NCBI GenBank assembly: GCA_008638375.1
Contig: CM018051.1
Location: 9,039,387 to 9,103,386 of the forward strand
Source of the DNA: Nyssa sinensis
Taxonomy: Eukaryota; Streptophyta; Magnoliopsida; Cornales; Nyssaceae
Reading direction: 5' to 3'
DNA: 64,000 bases
The translations under genes were made by a program, and so were the position numbers. How positions within the stretch are numbered: the first letter of the stretch is position 1; each line of letters opens with the position of its first letter. The notes below the pieces were generated by a model. The model searched no databases, was not told the origin of the DNA, and saw only the letters and a list, made by a program, of their open reading frames with translations. Shown here piece after piece: positions 12,428 to 25,094 of the stretch.

Positions 12428-15400
12428 ATGGATTGTACACTGAAAATTTCATCAATGACCTTGCCGATTCATTCTTCAACAAAATCTCATCATCTTCATA
12501 ACACTTCATGGTTTGGTCTCAAAGGAAGAGGACCCATTATGAAAATTCACGCCGTGTCTAACAACGGCGCTGTTTCTCGCTCTTGCTCGTCCGAGGTCAG
12601 TACCCCTTTAATATATATAATTTCTGTTTTGGTGGCTGTGATTATGTTGGTCAATAAATTAACATTCATAATATGGACCATGTGAAAAGAAAAAACCCCC
12701 CTACTTTCCTTGTCGTTTAGGGTGAAATATGGAATTCCAGGATTTCATTTTCTTGATTTTCCCCTCCTCCTCAGCGATCGAACAGAGTTGCAAGCGTGCA
12801 ATGGGGTTCTTTTCAATTGGAGATTTTATGTTTATTTTTCTGTTTCATTTTTCATGGATGCTGCTTCATGTATTTTTTAATTTATAAATTGTGATAATTG
12901 ACTGCAAGAATTTCATTATGCAAGTTTGATATGCTACCATTTGTGGAGGGGATCAATATGTTTTATTCATGTAAGGCTGTAAGCTTACATAAATTATTGC
13001 ATTTTTTGATGGACTGAGCTTATAATAAGTTTCACTATTTCTTGTTATCCCTGGGGTTTAATCTCTATAACATAAACATTCCTATTTGGTGCTGTCTGTG
13101 TCAAAATTTCGTGTGCTTGTTAATTAAGAATCATCTGTGAAGTAAAATGATTCATTCATATTTATGTTGATAATTCATTCCAAAATACGAGTATGTTATT
13201 GTTAGGCTTAGTTGAGTCGCATGGTCAATACTTTCCATTAAGACGAAGACTCAAGTTGAAGCTTGACTTAATTATAAGTGCAATTCTGAAGATGATGTTC
13301 ATTTGGATCTAGAGTGCTTCAACATTGTGCGCAAAGGAAGCTAACTACACGCAAATGCATTTGTATTTCACAATGTTTTTCTTTTTAGGTCTTTTTGGGA
13401 CCATGTTTTATTGAATTCATGACTTCATGTAATCTAGTTTTGACTACAAGCCATATTGACTAATGAAATTGGCCATATTACCCCTGAACTTATATTGGAC
13501 CTTTATATTTGTTGGGTTAAACGAGTATCGAAACAGGTTCGAGCTCATTTGAATACGTAACTTGATCGTTTGATTGCATGACTCTAATTTGGGGCTTGTT
13601 TGAACACATACTTTGTTCATTAGATTAGAATGGCGACAGAACGGTGATATTTTGACGTAAATTATTTCAGTATCCATTTGTTCAAAAACACTTCGTTCTC
13701 ATTCGAACGTGTGCTATTCCTTTGTCATTCTCTTGCACATTTCTTTGTGAAATTTGTATTCTTCAAGTCCATATTAGTTGGGAGTGAGGAATTAGGATTG
13801 TTACGTGGGTAAGCTCTAGTTTGGGCATTCTCTTGCACATGACTATTGCATGTGAAATACACGACTTGATTTGTTCGTTGTGAATATGGGATCATGATCA
13901 TTAAATGTATGGATTGTTCGTTTCTAGTTGGAAGGATAGAAACGGTGAAGTTCAAGTGAAGATAATACGGTCTGGTTGGAATACTATTGTTATTGTTTCT
14001 GTGATTTGAGTATGTTAATTTCCATTTTCTGGATCTTGGGGGATACTTGTACTTGTTTTTGTTGACTAGTGGATTAGGCAAACCAGGGTTTTTTTCTTCC
14101 TTTCTTTAGGGTTTTTCTCATGTAAATTTGTGTAACTTATTTGTGTGATTGATTGATTTTATTATCCACATTTCTTTTAAATTGACCATATCTAATTTGG
14201 AGACAGTTAATTAAATCACTTGATTATTTTGGATTGCCAATCTAGATCAACCACTTTTGTTCATTTAAATTTTGAATTGAAGAGTTAAGGTTGGAGCTTT
14301 TTGTGCACCTTGACTTGACTCTGCTCAACTCAAATTTTTCAAAACCCGTATCATCATCAATAGCCTTTAATCCTTGCCCTTTCGGGACATTCAATAAAAA
14401 GTAGAATGATTGAAAGTGAAATTTAGTTATAATAAAACTGAAGAGCCAGGACTTTGTAAACTGTACTGTTGTATCTAATGCGTGCAGATCACATATTATA
14501 AAAACTTAAAATTGTTAAAACCCGAAGATTTATCATTCCATAATTTTGTTGGATATATTTACTCTTCTTGAGTATGTGTGTGCGTACATATCAACAATAT
14601 TGAGTTTTACCCAGGCCTGTTGGGACTATGGGAAAGAAAAATAGTTAGAACAATGAGTTTCATACATGCAAACTGTGCAAAGGGCTTCTATGTGTACCAT
14701 CTCTTCCTGTGTTAATATGTGCTTGTGTATGTGTGTGCTTACCTCCCTCTTTTGTATGTGAGCGTGCACACTCGCATATTCTGAAAATAGAATAAAGATT
14801 GCTGCTTTTCTGTTACAGGAAAAAAAAACTGGTGATTTGTTTTCTTTTTCCTCGTCCTTGAAAATAAAATGGATGAGTGCAAATCGGTTCCTATAAGAAA
14901 GAATAGTGTTGGCAGCTTGAATTTTTTTTTTTCTAATGTTGTAGGCTTCATCTAGTTCAGCAGGAGATGTTCACAGGCGAAGAAGCAGTTTCGAGTCTCT
15001 GTTTTGTTATGATAAGGCTGTACCAGAGGAAATAATTGAGAAGCCAGTTGGATTATCCTTGGCTGAGAAAGTAATTGGAGATAATCCCTGCTGCCCTGAT
15101 TGCCAAGCCAAAGGGGCCGTCCTTTGCAGCACCTGCTCTGGTTGTGGCTTATATGTTGACTCAATACTGGAGAGCCAGGGAATCATTGTCAAAGTCGATG
15201 CCTAGGTGAATTTCTGTGTCCTCTAATAGTGATGTACACAGAGAAATGTACCCACATACATTATACATATAGACATCATTAAACATTCATGCACTTCATT
15301 ACTGTTTCCAAACTTGGTTTCTAATGAATATAGGTAGTGGTCCAGTTTCAATTTCATGAATTATCCTGAACCATATGATATTACTTAACACTTGCTTTCA

Positions 15401-18400
15401 CATCTTTGATCTCAAGCTGATTCTGCTTAGCAATTTTTTTTTTTTACATAAACAAGAAAAGCACTTTCTTGCTGTGCAAGGAGTAATAAATCTCAGAATA
15501 TGGAGTTCCCTTCTTTTCAAGGGACGCAAAACTTTTCGAAAAAGAAAAAAAGAAAGAAAAGAAAGGCAAAGCTTTTTAGCTTTAGCTTTAGGATACTGGA
15601 GATTATAGATGGGACCACATGGAAACCGTATTACTTTACTAGAATTTTCGTTTGTAAATTTATGTTAATGTTTGGTAATGCTTTATTTTAAGTAGAATAA
15701 GTAAAAATGCAACTTTTAAGCTTTTTGGTCAGCATCAAAGAGTAAAAGACTGAATTATGTTTGGTAACTATCTTCTAAAAGTGGTTTTACTAACTATAAT
15801 TCTTTTTATGGGCCTATTATAATCATTATTTAAAGATAATATACAGAGTTTATATCTACACTATTACATAAAGAACGAACAACCTCATGGTGCTTGCTTT
15901 TTTCTGAAGCCCTATCACATTTTTTACTAGAAAAACCAACTATTTTAACAATGGTCTTTCACTTGGGGGTACAATGAAGATTTATACTTTCCTGGAAAGA
16001 ACCTTCTTGGTTCATTTGTAAGAAGCACTCAAACTAACTTCTCAATTCACAATCAACTCAACTCAACAAAATCATCTTTCAATTATTTGAAGCCAGTTAA
16101 ATGATTTTTATTTGTCAGTCCATTCTATTGAAGGCCATAATTTGAATTAAATTACAAGCTATTATTGTTAAATTTGATCAACATCAATGTTATCCTAGTG
16201 AATCAAGTCACTCTTTTTTAAAAGTCCCACTTTATGTGGTTGTGAGAAAGTGGGGCTAAGGAAGAGAGGGAGACCATGAGAGAGAGAGTTCTGGAATCAT
16301 GAATTGGCAGTTGATTCATGAGGACAGTTGATTTCAAATATCAAGGATGAAAACATCCTTAGGTTATGGAGATGGAATTGGAATTGGAATTCCTAGAAAT
16401 TGAAATTGACTTCATCATTGGTTTGGTGTTGCAGATGCAGATGAACTAACACAATAAACATGTCATCACATGTGGACTTATCATTGGTTTCTTGAAAATT
16501 AGACTCTAGTGTATTGAGCCCTAGTCAATTTGAGATTGACTTGCTTGAATTTGGTCGAAGAACACTTAAATTTTCTTAGAAAGCCATATTCTCTTAAGGA
16601 TCTCTACTTCTCTAGATATCTTTGAGAAGGTGTTGTCATAGGTTTTACCACTATGCACTTTTTGAATAATTTTCTCTGATACTAATTTGATGTAGGACAA
16701 GCTTTAGAAAGTTGTAAAATATGTGCTGTATTGAAAGGGGAGGTGGTGCGAAAATATTAAACAGAAGATTTGAGAAAGAGAGAAAGTACTTGGAGGAAGT
16801 AGGAGAAATTGAAGGAGGAAAAAGGGAGAGTCATTACTTAGTTAACTCTGGAGATTTAAATATTGGTTTCTCGTTACTCTTGAGAAATGTAAATTTGGGA
16901 TTTATTCATTCACTGTACTTATAAAAAAAATTATTCATTCGTAGTCAACGTAAAAAGAAAAAAAAAATGGTATTGCCGTTTATATAGTCTAGGGAAGTCA
17001 ATAAGTACTCTATTACTAGCATGTAACCTACTTAAAGAAGCAACCTCAAGGCTAAGGAATGTGTTACTTATGGCACAACTTTTGTAAAACTTGTAGAAGA
17101 AATATCCCCGTGGCTTTCAAAATTATAACAACCAACCAAAAGACTTAATCACTTATTCTTCGATGAGGCTTATCGCATAACCAAGTGTTACTAGGATTTC
17201 CTCTGGCTTAGGCTGCCACAATGGTTTCCATTTCTATAGCAAGTGAAAACCAATTACCTTGCTAATTTTTGGTTGGCAGTTGATCCTAGAGCTGTCAATG
17301 GATCGGATCTCGATCCGATCCGATCCGAGATCTGATCCATTAAGTCCGGATATGGTTTTAGAAATAGTGATCCGTGACCCAATCCGATCCGAATCCGATT
17401 ATCCCAAATATAAACGGACCGGATATGATATAGGCTGATCCGATCCGTTTACAATTTGATCCGATCCGCTTATATATATATATATATATTTATATATAAT
17501 ATATTAATTTTATTAATAATATATTAATTTTATTAATTTTAATATATATATATATATATATTATAATTTTAAACGGATCGAATATCCGATTATTAACGGA
17601 TTCGGATATAGATTAACATTTGCCTTATCCGTCGGATTAACGGATCGGATCGGATTTCTTATTAGACGGATCGGATTCAGATCGGCTCTGATCCGGTCCG
17701 AATCCGATCCGTTTACACCCCTAGTTGATCCTATAGCCTCTCTATTCTAAACCCGTGTTTCTTTCTTTGTAGTCTTCTACTTGTGTTTATAGAAGTGCAT
17801 ATTTTTAATTACTCGTGTTGATAGAAGTGCATATTTTTAGTAAGTGTAAGATAATAATATAAAATGATGCTGTACTGCTGCTACATCATGCCTCTTCTTT
17901 GTTTTTAGGGAAGTATGTATCTAGAAAGAGCTGATCCTTTCTCCATTATTCAAGTTGTTAATATCAAATGTACCCTAAGAAGCACAAAAAACTTTTAGGG
18001 AGGAGCTGTGTCCATGTCAGACGCCGACACTTTTTAGAAATGTCAACACACCTTGAACATGTTAGTAATTAAAAATAAAGTTTTTAGTTTCTGGCACATG
18101 GCCAACACTTTTTGGACATTCACCAACATGTGATCAATGAACCTTGGACATTAGATAAGTCTTTTTTTTAAAACATGAATATATATATAGTTTAAGGAAA
18201 AATCAAATTTAAGGTTTATATAAAATTTATAAAAAGTTTGATTTATTTATAAAAAAAAGATATAGGAAGGTTATATAGAATCATTGGGCATAGGAGTAGG
18301 AGATGAGTCATCAAATTATGTGTGAAGTACACACGTCCTTGTTATCCCTTCCTTTATGCAACAAGGATGATTATGATTTATATGTTACAAAGTTCATGAA

Positions 18401-18784
18401 ATAGTAATGGAAAATTAGTTTTACATTATATAAAATATTGATTGTTGTGTCTGTGTCTATGTACATGCTTCTTAGAAAGCATCTTTTTTTTTTTGTTTGG
18501 GATAATTTTCAATTTGATAAGCTTTATGATTGATTTCTCCTTGAAAGAAAATTATGAAAATCTCATGTTATTTGGGATCATCTGGTCTTAGCTCTTATAA
18601 CAGATGGTTTCTTGGATTTTGTTGGAGAAACTTTTCAATTGAGATGTGCAAAACTTTATACAGTTAAGATGTTTTGTTTGGCAGTATCTTCTAACATGCT
18701 AATAATTACAATGCAGGTTGCGGTGGAACTGGTAACATTATGTGTTCGGAATGTGGTGGCCGAGGTCATCTTGGCCTTAAATGA
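12428..18784 (+). CDS. Plastid-type DnaJ Cys-rich zinc-finger protein, apparent frameshift in exon 2
   Basis: Three exons: 12428-12595, 14945-15205 and 18717-18784. Exon 1 (56 codons) is Ser/Thr-rich with few acidic residues, like a chloroplast transit peptide. Exons 2 and 3 each carry two zinc-binding CxxC motifs (CPDCQAKG and CSTCSGCG, then CLGCGGTG across the junction and CSECGGRG), the four-motif layout of the DnaJ cysteine-rich domain, without a J domain. Such proteins act as plastid folding or assembly helpers. The frame breaks: exon 2 read in phase ends in TAG at 15203-15205, while exon 3 needs the preceding bases read as CGA TGC CTA G. A single base appears to be missing near 15194. 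As written, the protein stops after motif two. This could be a real mutation or a sequence error. Counterpart (from memory): At5g17840. Intron 2 is 3.5 kb and holds an hAT-like MITE. Confidence 0.85.
17287..17723. mobile_element. hAT-type MITE, 437 bp, with perfect 8-bp target duplication
   Basis: The terminal inverted repeats are TAGAGCTGTCAATGGATCGG and, read inward from the other end, TAGGGGTGTAAACGGATCGG. Both flanks carry GTTGATCC (17279-17286 and 17724-17731), an 8-bp duplication typical of hAT transposition. The arms are built of repeated GGATCGGAT/ATCCGATCC motifs in opposite orientations and can fold into a long hairpin. The centre (about 17470-17565) is TA-rich. There is no coding capacity. 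It lies within intron 2 of the DnaJ-like gene. Confidence 0.85.
18000..18475. repeat. Dispersed GTGTCC-type repeat, diverged copy 2
   Basis: It starts with GCTGTGTCCATGTCAGACGC and ends with TGTGTCTGTGTCTATG, followed by a CTTCTTAG-like end. This is the same ordering of degenerate GTGTCC motifs and AT-rich centre seen at about 905-1450. It lies in intron 2 of the DnaJ-like gene, 240 bases before exon 3. Confidence 0.35.
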
Positions 18785-20632
18785 TTTTTAAGGTTTGTTC
18801 TTTCTTCTTTTGATTTTGTATGAGCATAGTGGATTTAACATTTAGAGTAGAAAATGTCCCCTGAAGTTTTGTCTATTGAAGACATGCTGTTCTATCATCT
18901 ATGTTTTTTTTTTGGATTCATGGACGACAATTTGTAGCAGTTTGACACGAAATACATCTAAATGTATTTTATCTATGTTCCCTTATTCCTTTGGTCTCTT
19001 GGAGATCATCATCTTATCCTTTATTGTCTGATTGTCTTTCATGTCTTTGCTTTTGGTATTTGTAATATAATTGTTAGATTCTATGTTGTCCCTCTCCATT
19101 TGTTATGAGGTACCCCTATTTGAGGTTGATTGTTTAAAATTATTGCATAACTACCAACCAATGCTGGTTAATAATGTAAGCCTACTGTCATTTATCCATA
19201 ATAATAATAATGTAAACCTACTGTCACTGTGAACTTGTTTTGACCCACCGAACACCTTCAAATTGTCTGCAGTTCGTCATACATGTTCTTGATGTTGCAA
19301 AAACTGAAGACATATTCTCTTCTCCTAGAACCAACAGGGTTATTTCTTTCTGGTATATATTTTCTTCAACCTTTCTCTTCATTATAGAGTTTTTCATTTC
19401 TTAGAAATGGGATTTATAGTAATTAAAAGCATGAAACTGAAATGGGATTTATAATAATTAAAAGCATGAAGCTGAACATTTATTGCATAATTATCACATC
19501 ATAATTTTTTCTCTTCTTGTCCTTTAGTTGCCTAGTATTTGCAAACTTGGTCCCAGAGTTGCGATAACCTACCAGTTTCTCTCATGTAGTTCCAGACTAA
19601 CTGTTGGTTTTATTAATTTACCTTATAACCCTTCTTCATCTATGTTGGACTCGACTTACTAATTTCATTCCTTTTTCAACATGGAGCATATTGCTAGTAT
19701 AAGATGAGAATTTTAAAGGATGCAAATGTTTTGTTGCAACATTACGCCTATATTTGTAAAATAAAGAAGAGTGGAATTTAGAGTTAAACCATTCTCCATT
19801 TCTCAAATTATTAGTGGATATCAAGACACCCTCATGTTGCAAATGTTTGGGAGATCTTGAATTATGATTAGCATGCGTTTATCTCACAATTATTGTTGAA
19901 AATGATTGCTGATCATTTGCTTCCCCTTCAATGCTGTAATGTGTTATTTATTACTGTTTTTGGTTGCAAGGTGGCTGGTAACACTATTTGTTCAGAATTT
20001 GATGGCCATGGTCATCTTTGACGTGGATAAATGCAAGATTTGTTTCTCTTCTTTTCTTTGTTTTATGTATTATCCTTGTATTTTGTAACATTTGGTGCAG
20101 AAACTGCATAGTGAAGTCACAAAGTTTGTGTGTTTAACCTCTGTTTTATAGTCTTTTTTGGTTATTGGAAACTATTCAACAATCCGAAGCTTTTGTGCCT
20201 TCCTTTATTGGGCAAATAACACACTGTCTTGTTAGTTACATCCCCTTCTTCCTCGCCCTCACAGGTGCAATCGTGTATCTATATATGCATCATTAGAGCA
20301 TATGGTGTTTCATCTCATACAGTAAAAATACACTGGCCTCTAATTGTACTGGAATCAATTATCACAAGCTTTTTTTTCATTAATGTTTCTTATTTTGGTG
20401 TATGACTAAAGCAGTGATTCCATCAGGTATACAAAAAATACTAGTTTGACATGCACGAAACAAATAGAAATTTTTACAGTTTCCTACTGTTTTCGACATT
20501 ATCTAATTCATTGCTAGATAGTTTCTCTCTTGTTGAAACTGCAGCTAAAAATGAATGTAAAAATGAGTCTATGGTCAGCGGACAGGATTTCTGCTTCTGC
20601 TAGAGCTAGATTGAGTTAGTTGCATGTGACGG
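18785..20632. other. Space between convergent DnaJ-like and choline-transporter-like genes
   Basis: 3' UTRs of two convergent genes. Apart from the decayed exon copy at 19962-20024, no coding sequence was found. Confidence 0.6.
19962..20024 (+). pseudogene. Decayed duplicate of the DnaJ-like gene's last exon
   Basis: The sequence from GGTTGC at 19962 onward follows exon 3 (18717-18784) nearly base for base: GTAACA, TGTTCAGAAT and GGTCATCTT are kept, while the Cys codons and the reading frame are lost. Similarity continues weakly into the T-rich 3' flank, so a genomic segment rather than a processed transcript was duplicated. It is non-functional. Confidence 0.7.
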
Positions 20633-22020
20633 CTAGGCTCGATACCTCTGTAGCTCTTGAATGCGAACTGGAATAGTTGAGTCAAACCGAAGGTTCTGAG
20701 GGTTCTCTGCGTAAACAACATGGTATGCCGAAACACAAGCTTGAGGCCATGCCATGGCAACCCGACACTGCAACCACATTAGAATTGAAGTCCCCTTAAC
20801 AAGATTTGAACATTAGAGAAGATTTTAGTTATCAGTTTAAGTTCATTTCTTACCATGAAGTAGCCAATCAAGAAGGCATATATTGACACTTCTGTTGCAT
20901 ATCCCTTGTGAACTGCAAGGGTCCATGAACCACCAACTAGTGTGCTTATTGCACCGCCAGCTACTCCACAGAGGAAGCAAAATGAACTGGTGAGGTCGGA
21001 GTCGATCACCGGTTCCAACCCTACTCTTCTGAACATCTCCCAGGTATCCATTGATGCCTGCACAAAACCCTTGTTATAAACCCCTACATGCACAAAACCC
21101 CATCGGTTCCCGTATGTTACTAGCCTTGAAGCAACTCCTGAATAGCAGTCAGCACATGAGAACATGAACTCATCTGTATCCCCTGACATTAAACTGGTTG
21201 CTCGAGCTGAACCCCGAATGAGACTCAGTACTGGTACAAGGGCTGAGCCAACACAAACACTTCCAATTGAGTGCTTAATAGTGTCGTGGAAAGCCACTCT
21301 TGTGTCGTAGTCTATCCCACATGCAAAACGCATGTAGTTGATGCGAGCAATTGTGACTTGTAATGTGTTCTTGATCACCTGCATGGTCCAAGCTAAGCTT
21401 AGCAGGATTACCAAGATGAACAAGGCATCTAAGCTAGCTCCGGTGGTGGTGATAGTGGCGGTGGCGGTGGCACCTCCAATGCCGGACACCAAGGAGCACG
21501 AATAAAGAGTACAGGTGAGAATCGAAAGGATGACTAGAATGGTAATTTTAGCGGGAGGGGAGTCCATGGAAACTGATAATACCCTGACAGCATGATCAAA
21601 CCGGGGATTGACCCAACAAGAATAGAGGGATTGTATCAGGGCAGAAACAAGAGCAACAACAGCTGCAGCCAAACTTAGGGCAGAGCCAATGGAGACGAGT
21701 AGGACACCAACTCCACAGGTCAGCAAAGGGGCAAGCCAAAATGCTGCTCTAATGGCTTTTGCAGGGTTGCGGAGAGTGAGCCATTGCCATGCAAAGGCAA
21801 CAATTCCGGCACAAGCTGTTGATGCAAGGAGCGGCAGATACCATTTCGAAGGGTGGAAATGGTGGGTATGGGCGGCGGAGAGGAGGCCACGGATGGTGAG
21901 GAAGATTATCAAGGTGGTAATTAGGAAAAGGTGTAGGTAGAAGAGATTTTGAAAAAGCTTCCTAAAGAAGTGTCCTGCCGTCCTCGTTTCAAACTGCGTG
22001 TTGCGTTCTTGTCCCTGCAT
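20633..22020 (-). CDS. Choline-transporter-like (CTL) membrane protein
   Basis: Two exons on the minus strand: 22020-20854 and 20767-20633, joined in phase 0 at an ATG|GTAAGA donor and a TTGCAG acceptor. The total is 433 residues. The N-terminus is short and polar. About ten hydrophobic segments follow from about residue 25 to the end (for example the stretches around 30-47, 62-80, 92-112 and 150-165). The second half matches the choline-transporter-like family, including the conserved NYMRFACGID-type block, GSALVP, and the C-terminal exon with RVAMAWPQACVSAYHVVY and DSTIPVRI. The family is annotated as choline or related solute transporters, although plant members also act in trafficking and sieve-plate or plasmodesmal development. 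It is convergent with the DnaJ-like gene, and the order matches At5g17830 (from memory). Length is slightly below the usual plant family size of about 470. Confidence 0.92.
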
Positions 22021-25000
22021 TCAACACCAGACGAATTGATATAATTTAGATAAACAAATGATTGTAAATGAACAAAAAAAAAAAAAAAAACTGCAGAGTG
22101 ATTCAATGGTACAGGAAGAGCAAGAAAGAGAAGATATATATATATATATATACACGCGCGCGCGCGCGGAGGCTTGCTGGGGAAGAAAGATGAAAAAAGG
22201 GAAAGAAAAGATATGGGTTTTTGTCATGGAGCTCAAGCAAGCTAGAGAGAGAGAGAGCCTTGATGGGGTTTGTTGATGGAAGGCTATGTTCTTGACTATT
22301 AGTTGCTTGGATTTGCAGTTGGATCATGAATGTACTATTAGAGTCATTGAATCTTGCCATGTGATAGCGATCTTCAGTCTTTTCTTTGAATAAAATGTTG
22401 AGTTCTTCCTTCACTTTCTTGGCGCCCACGATTCAGCAAAATCAGAATGAGATTTTCCACTTCAAACACATTATATATCACTCAAGCCTGCTTACAGATA
22501 TACATACATACACACAGACATAAATATATATATATATATATATGTATGTAACTGATCGAACCCAACTCATTCTCAATTCTTTCATAACACACCAACCTAA
22601 ATTGATGATGTGGCCTTTGAGGGTGAGTGCTGACTTGGGAGATAAAGACAGATAACCAAGGTGACCTGCTCAAGTGGGCCTTTGGGACTCTTATGGTCCT
22701 CGTGATGCCGTTGGATTTTCCCAGGAAGTTCGTTCGGGCTTTTAAATAAAGAAACTAAGTAAAAAAGTAGTTGTTTCTGTTTGTAAAAGAGGTGGTGGTT
22801 GTTTTAATTGTGTGGTTCACCAGTTCAACTGCTAACTAATAAACTGATCTCTCTCTTTCTCTCTCTCTCGCACACACACACAAGTTAATGGCTCAAACTA
22901 AGGGCCTTTGGTGGGTCAATTAAACAAACCTGTAATGCGACCCTCTTTCACTGGGTACATTCAAAGGCAGATCCAGAGGTTTTGTCAAGAGGAGTAAAAC
23001 TATCTATAGGAAGGTTGTTATAGAAATATCCAAAAAAAATTAACTGGGTAAATTCTAAATTATAATAAAACTTTGGTAAAAAAAAAAGAAAAGAATAATA
23101 CTTAATTCCAAATTTGATAGGAGAAACTTTTTTTTTATTCAGGTATGTGATTACATACGTGGTATATTAAATTTGTGACACGCATATGGATAGGAGTCAA
23201 GCATTGTCCGAAAGAAAATTTCTCATTTATGAGGGGCGGTGCCGGGTACATTCAGAAATTCTTTAAATTCTTTTTCTAGGTTAATATGTATGTGCAAAAA
23301 AAGATTAAATCCCTAAATTGATGTCTTGGAATAAAAAAAAAAAATTGATTAAAAATTTTAACAATATTTTAGGATTGAACTAAGAAATTTGAATAACTTT
23401 TAAAATCTCTAAAATTAAGATATAAAATTTAGAATAAATAAACTTTACTAGAGACATGAAGGCATGAAGCAATTTAAAAGAAATTTGGAGAATTATATAT
23501 CAAAAAAGATATAAAAATAATTAACAAATATTTATTAATTAGGAGAACTTGTTTATAATAGAAAGGGCCATTAGGTGCAAACCTGCACAAGTAGGTAATC
23601 TGGATGAGGCAAAACCTTAGAACTTGACATCTCTCAGTTCAACTTTTTTAAGGCTTTTATATTATGATTAAGGCAATTTGGGCATTCTTGTCATCACCTC
23701 ATGAATATGCATGAACATATTCCAAATAAGCACCACACATTCAGTAGTTCTTGGCATGAGATATTGCATTTAGGCTAGCTGGCTAGTTGATCATGTGCTA
23801 CCATGTCAACAACCATGTCACTAATTCCTAACTTCTTATTTATATACTATATATATAATATATAATATATTTGGAGCCATAAAGCCAGTAAAATTCCAAA
23901 TATGATTGGTAGAATTGCAATATATTCTGGTTTAGTTCAGTATCTAGGACTCTTGTTATTAATTTTAAAAAAAAATGTTATGTTTTACACTCTTAAACAC
24001 AAGAGAATAGAACTCGCTATAATAAATACATATGGGTCTCGTAACTTTGTATGTAAGAGTGAGAGAATGAGTGAGATAATTTGGTGAGTATAACATTACT
24101 CAAAAAAAAAAATTACACGGACATTCCTTTGTAATTTATCTGATTTTTTCTTAATTCTTATATTTTAAAAATAAACAAACACACTCCTTTGTCATTTTGA
24201 AATTGAAATGCATCTTTCTTTTAAATTGAGATATGTTTGTTCAATCTTCAAAACTACGGTAGTGTGTTTGTTCACTTTTAAAGTATAATGATGTTTAGTA
24301 AAAATCGAGTAAATCACATGAAGTCTCCGTGTAATTTCCCTTTATTCGGTATAAAACACAATCAATGACAACATTTTTTTTTATATAAAAAATGTTCTTG
24401 TCATTTAGAGATGTATAAATGGGATATGAAGCTTGGATTATTTATATTTCAAGCCAATCATGAGTTGAGTCCGAGTAATTTGAATTTTTATATAGTATTA
24501 AAATACTTATTGGCTTATCGAACAAAGTTCACTAAAGTAATAAACTTTAAAATATATTTAAATATCACTCGTTTATTTTACAAATCTCTAATGAGTCGAT
24601 CGCAAACTGAACATGAATAATTTGATTCGTTCTAATTAAGTTATTAAAATGGATACATTATGGCAAACAAACGCGAGTAGTAATTTTAAAATTTAAGCTA
24701 ATTTTACATATTTATATTTTAAGAACTGCTATCAGTATTAAAATGTTTTTGTAATTAATTTTTAGGTTTTTTTGAAACATCCCCGAAGTCTTTGGAAGTG
24801 AGGAACTAAGGACTTGTCCGGCCCAGTATATTGTCCAGAGTTTTGGCAAGTTTGAGAATGGACATTGGGCCCAAGTTGTCATGTTAGGCTGATCTGCCTA
24901 GGCCAGTTCAATTTACCAAGCTCAGCCTAAACCATATCAAATCAACCCAACGTGACTGGGTGCGTTCTATAATGCTTTGTTAGTGCTAAATGCTAATACA

Positions 25001-25051
25001 ATAATTGACTATATAGATACAATAAGTTTTGTCTTGCTCTCTTTTCCCTTA

Positions 25052-25094
<43 letters not shown>

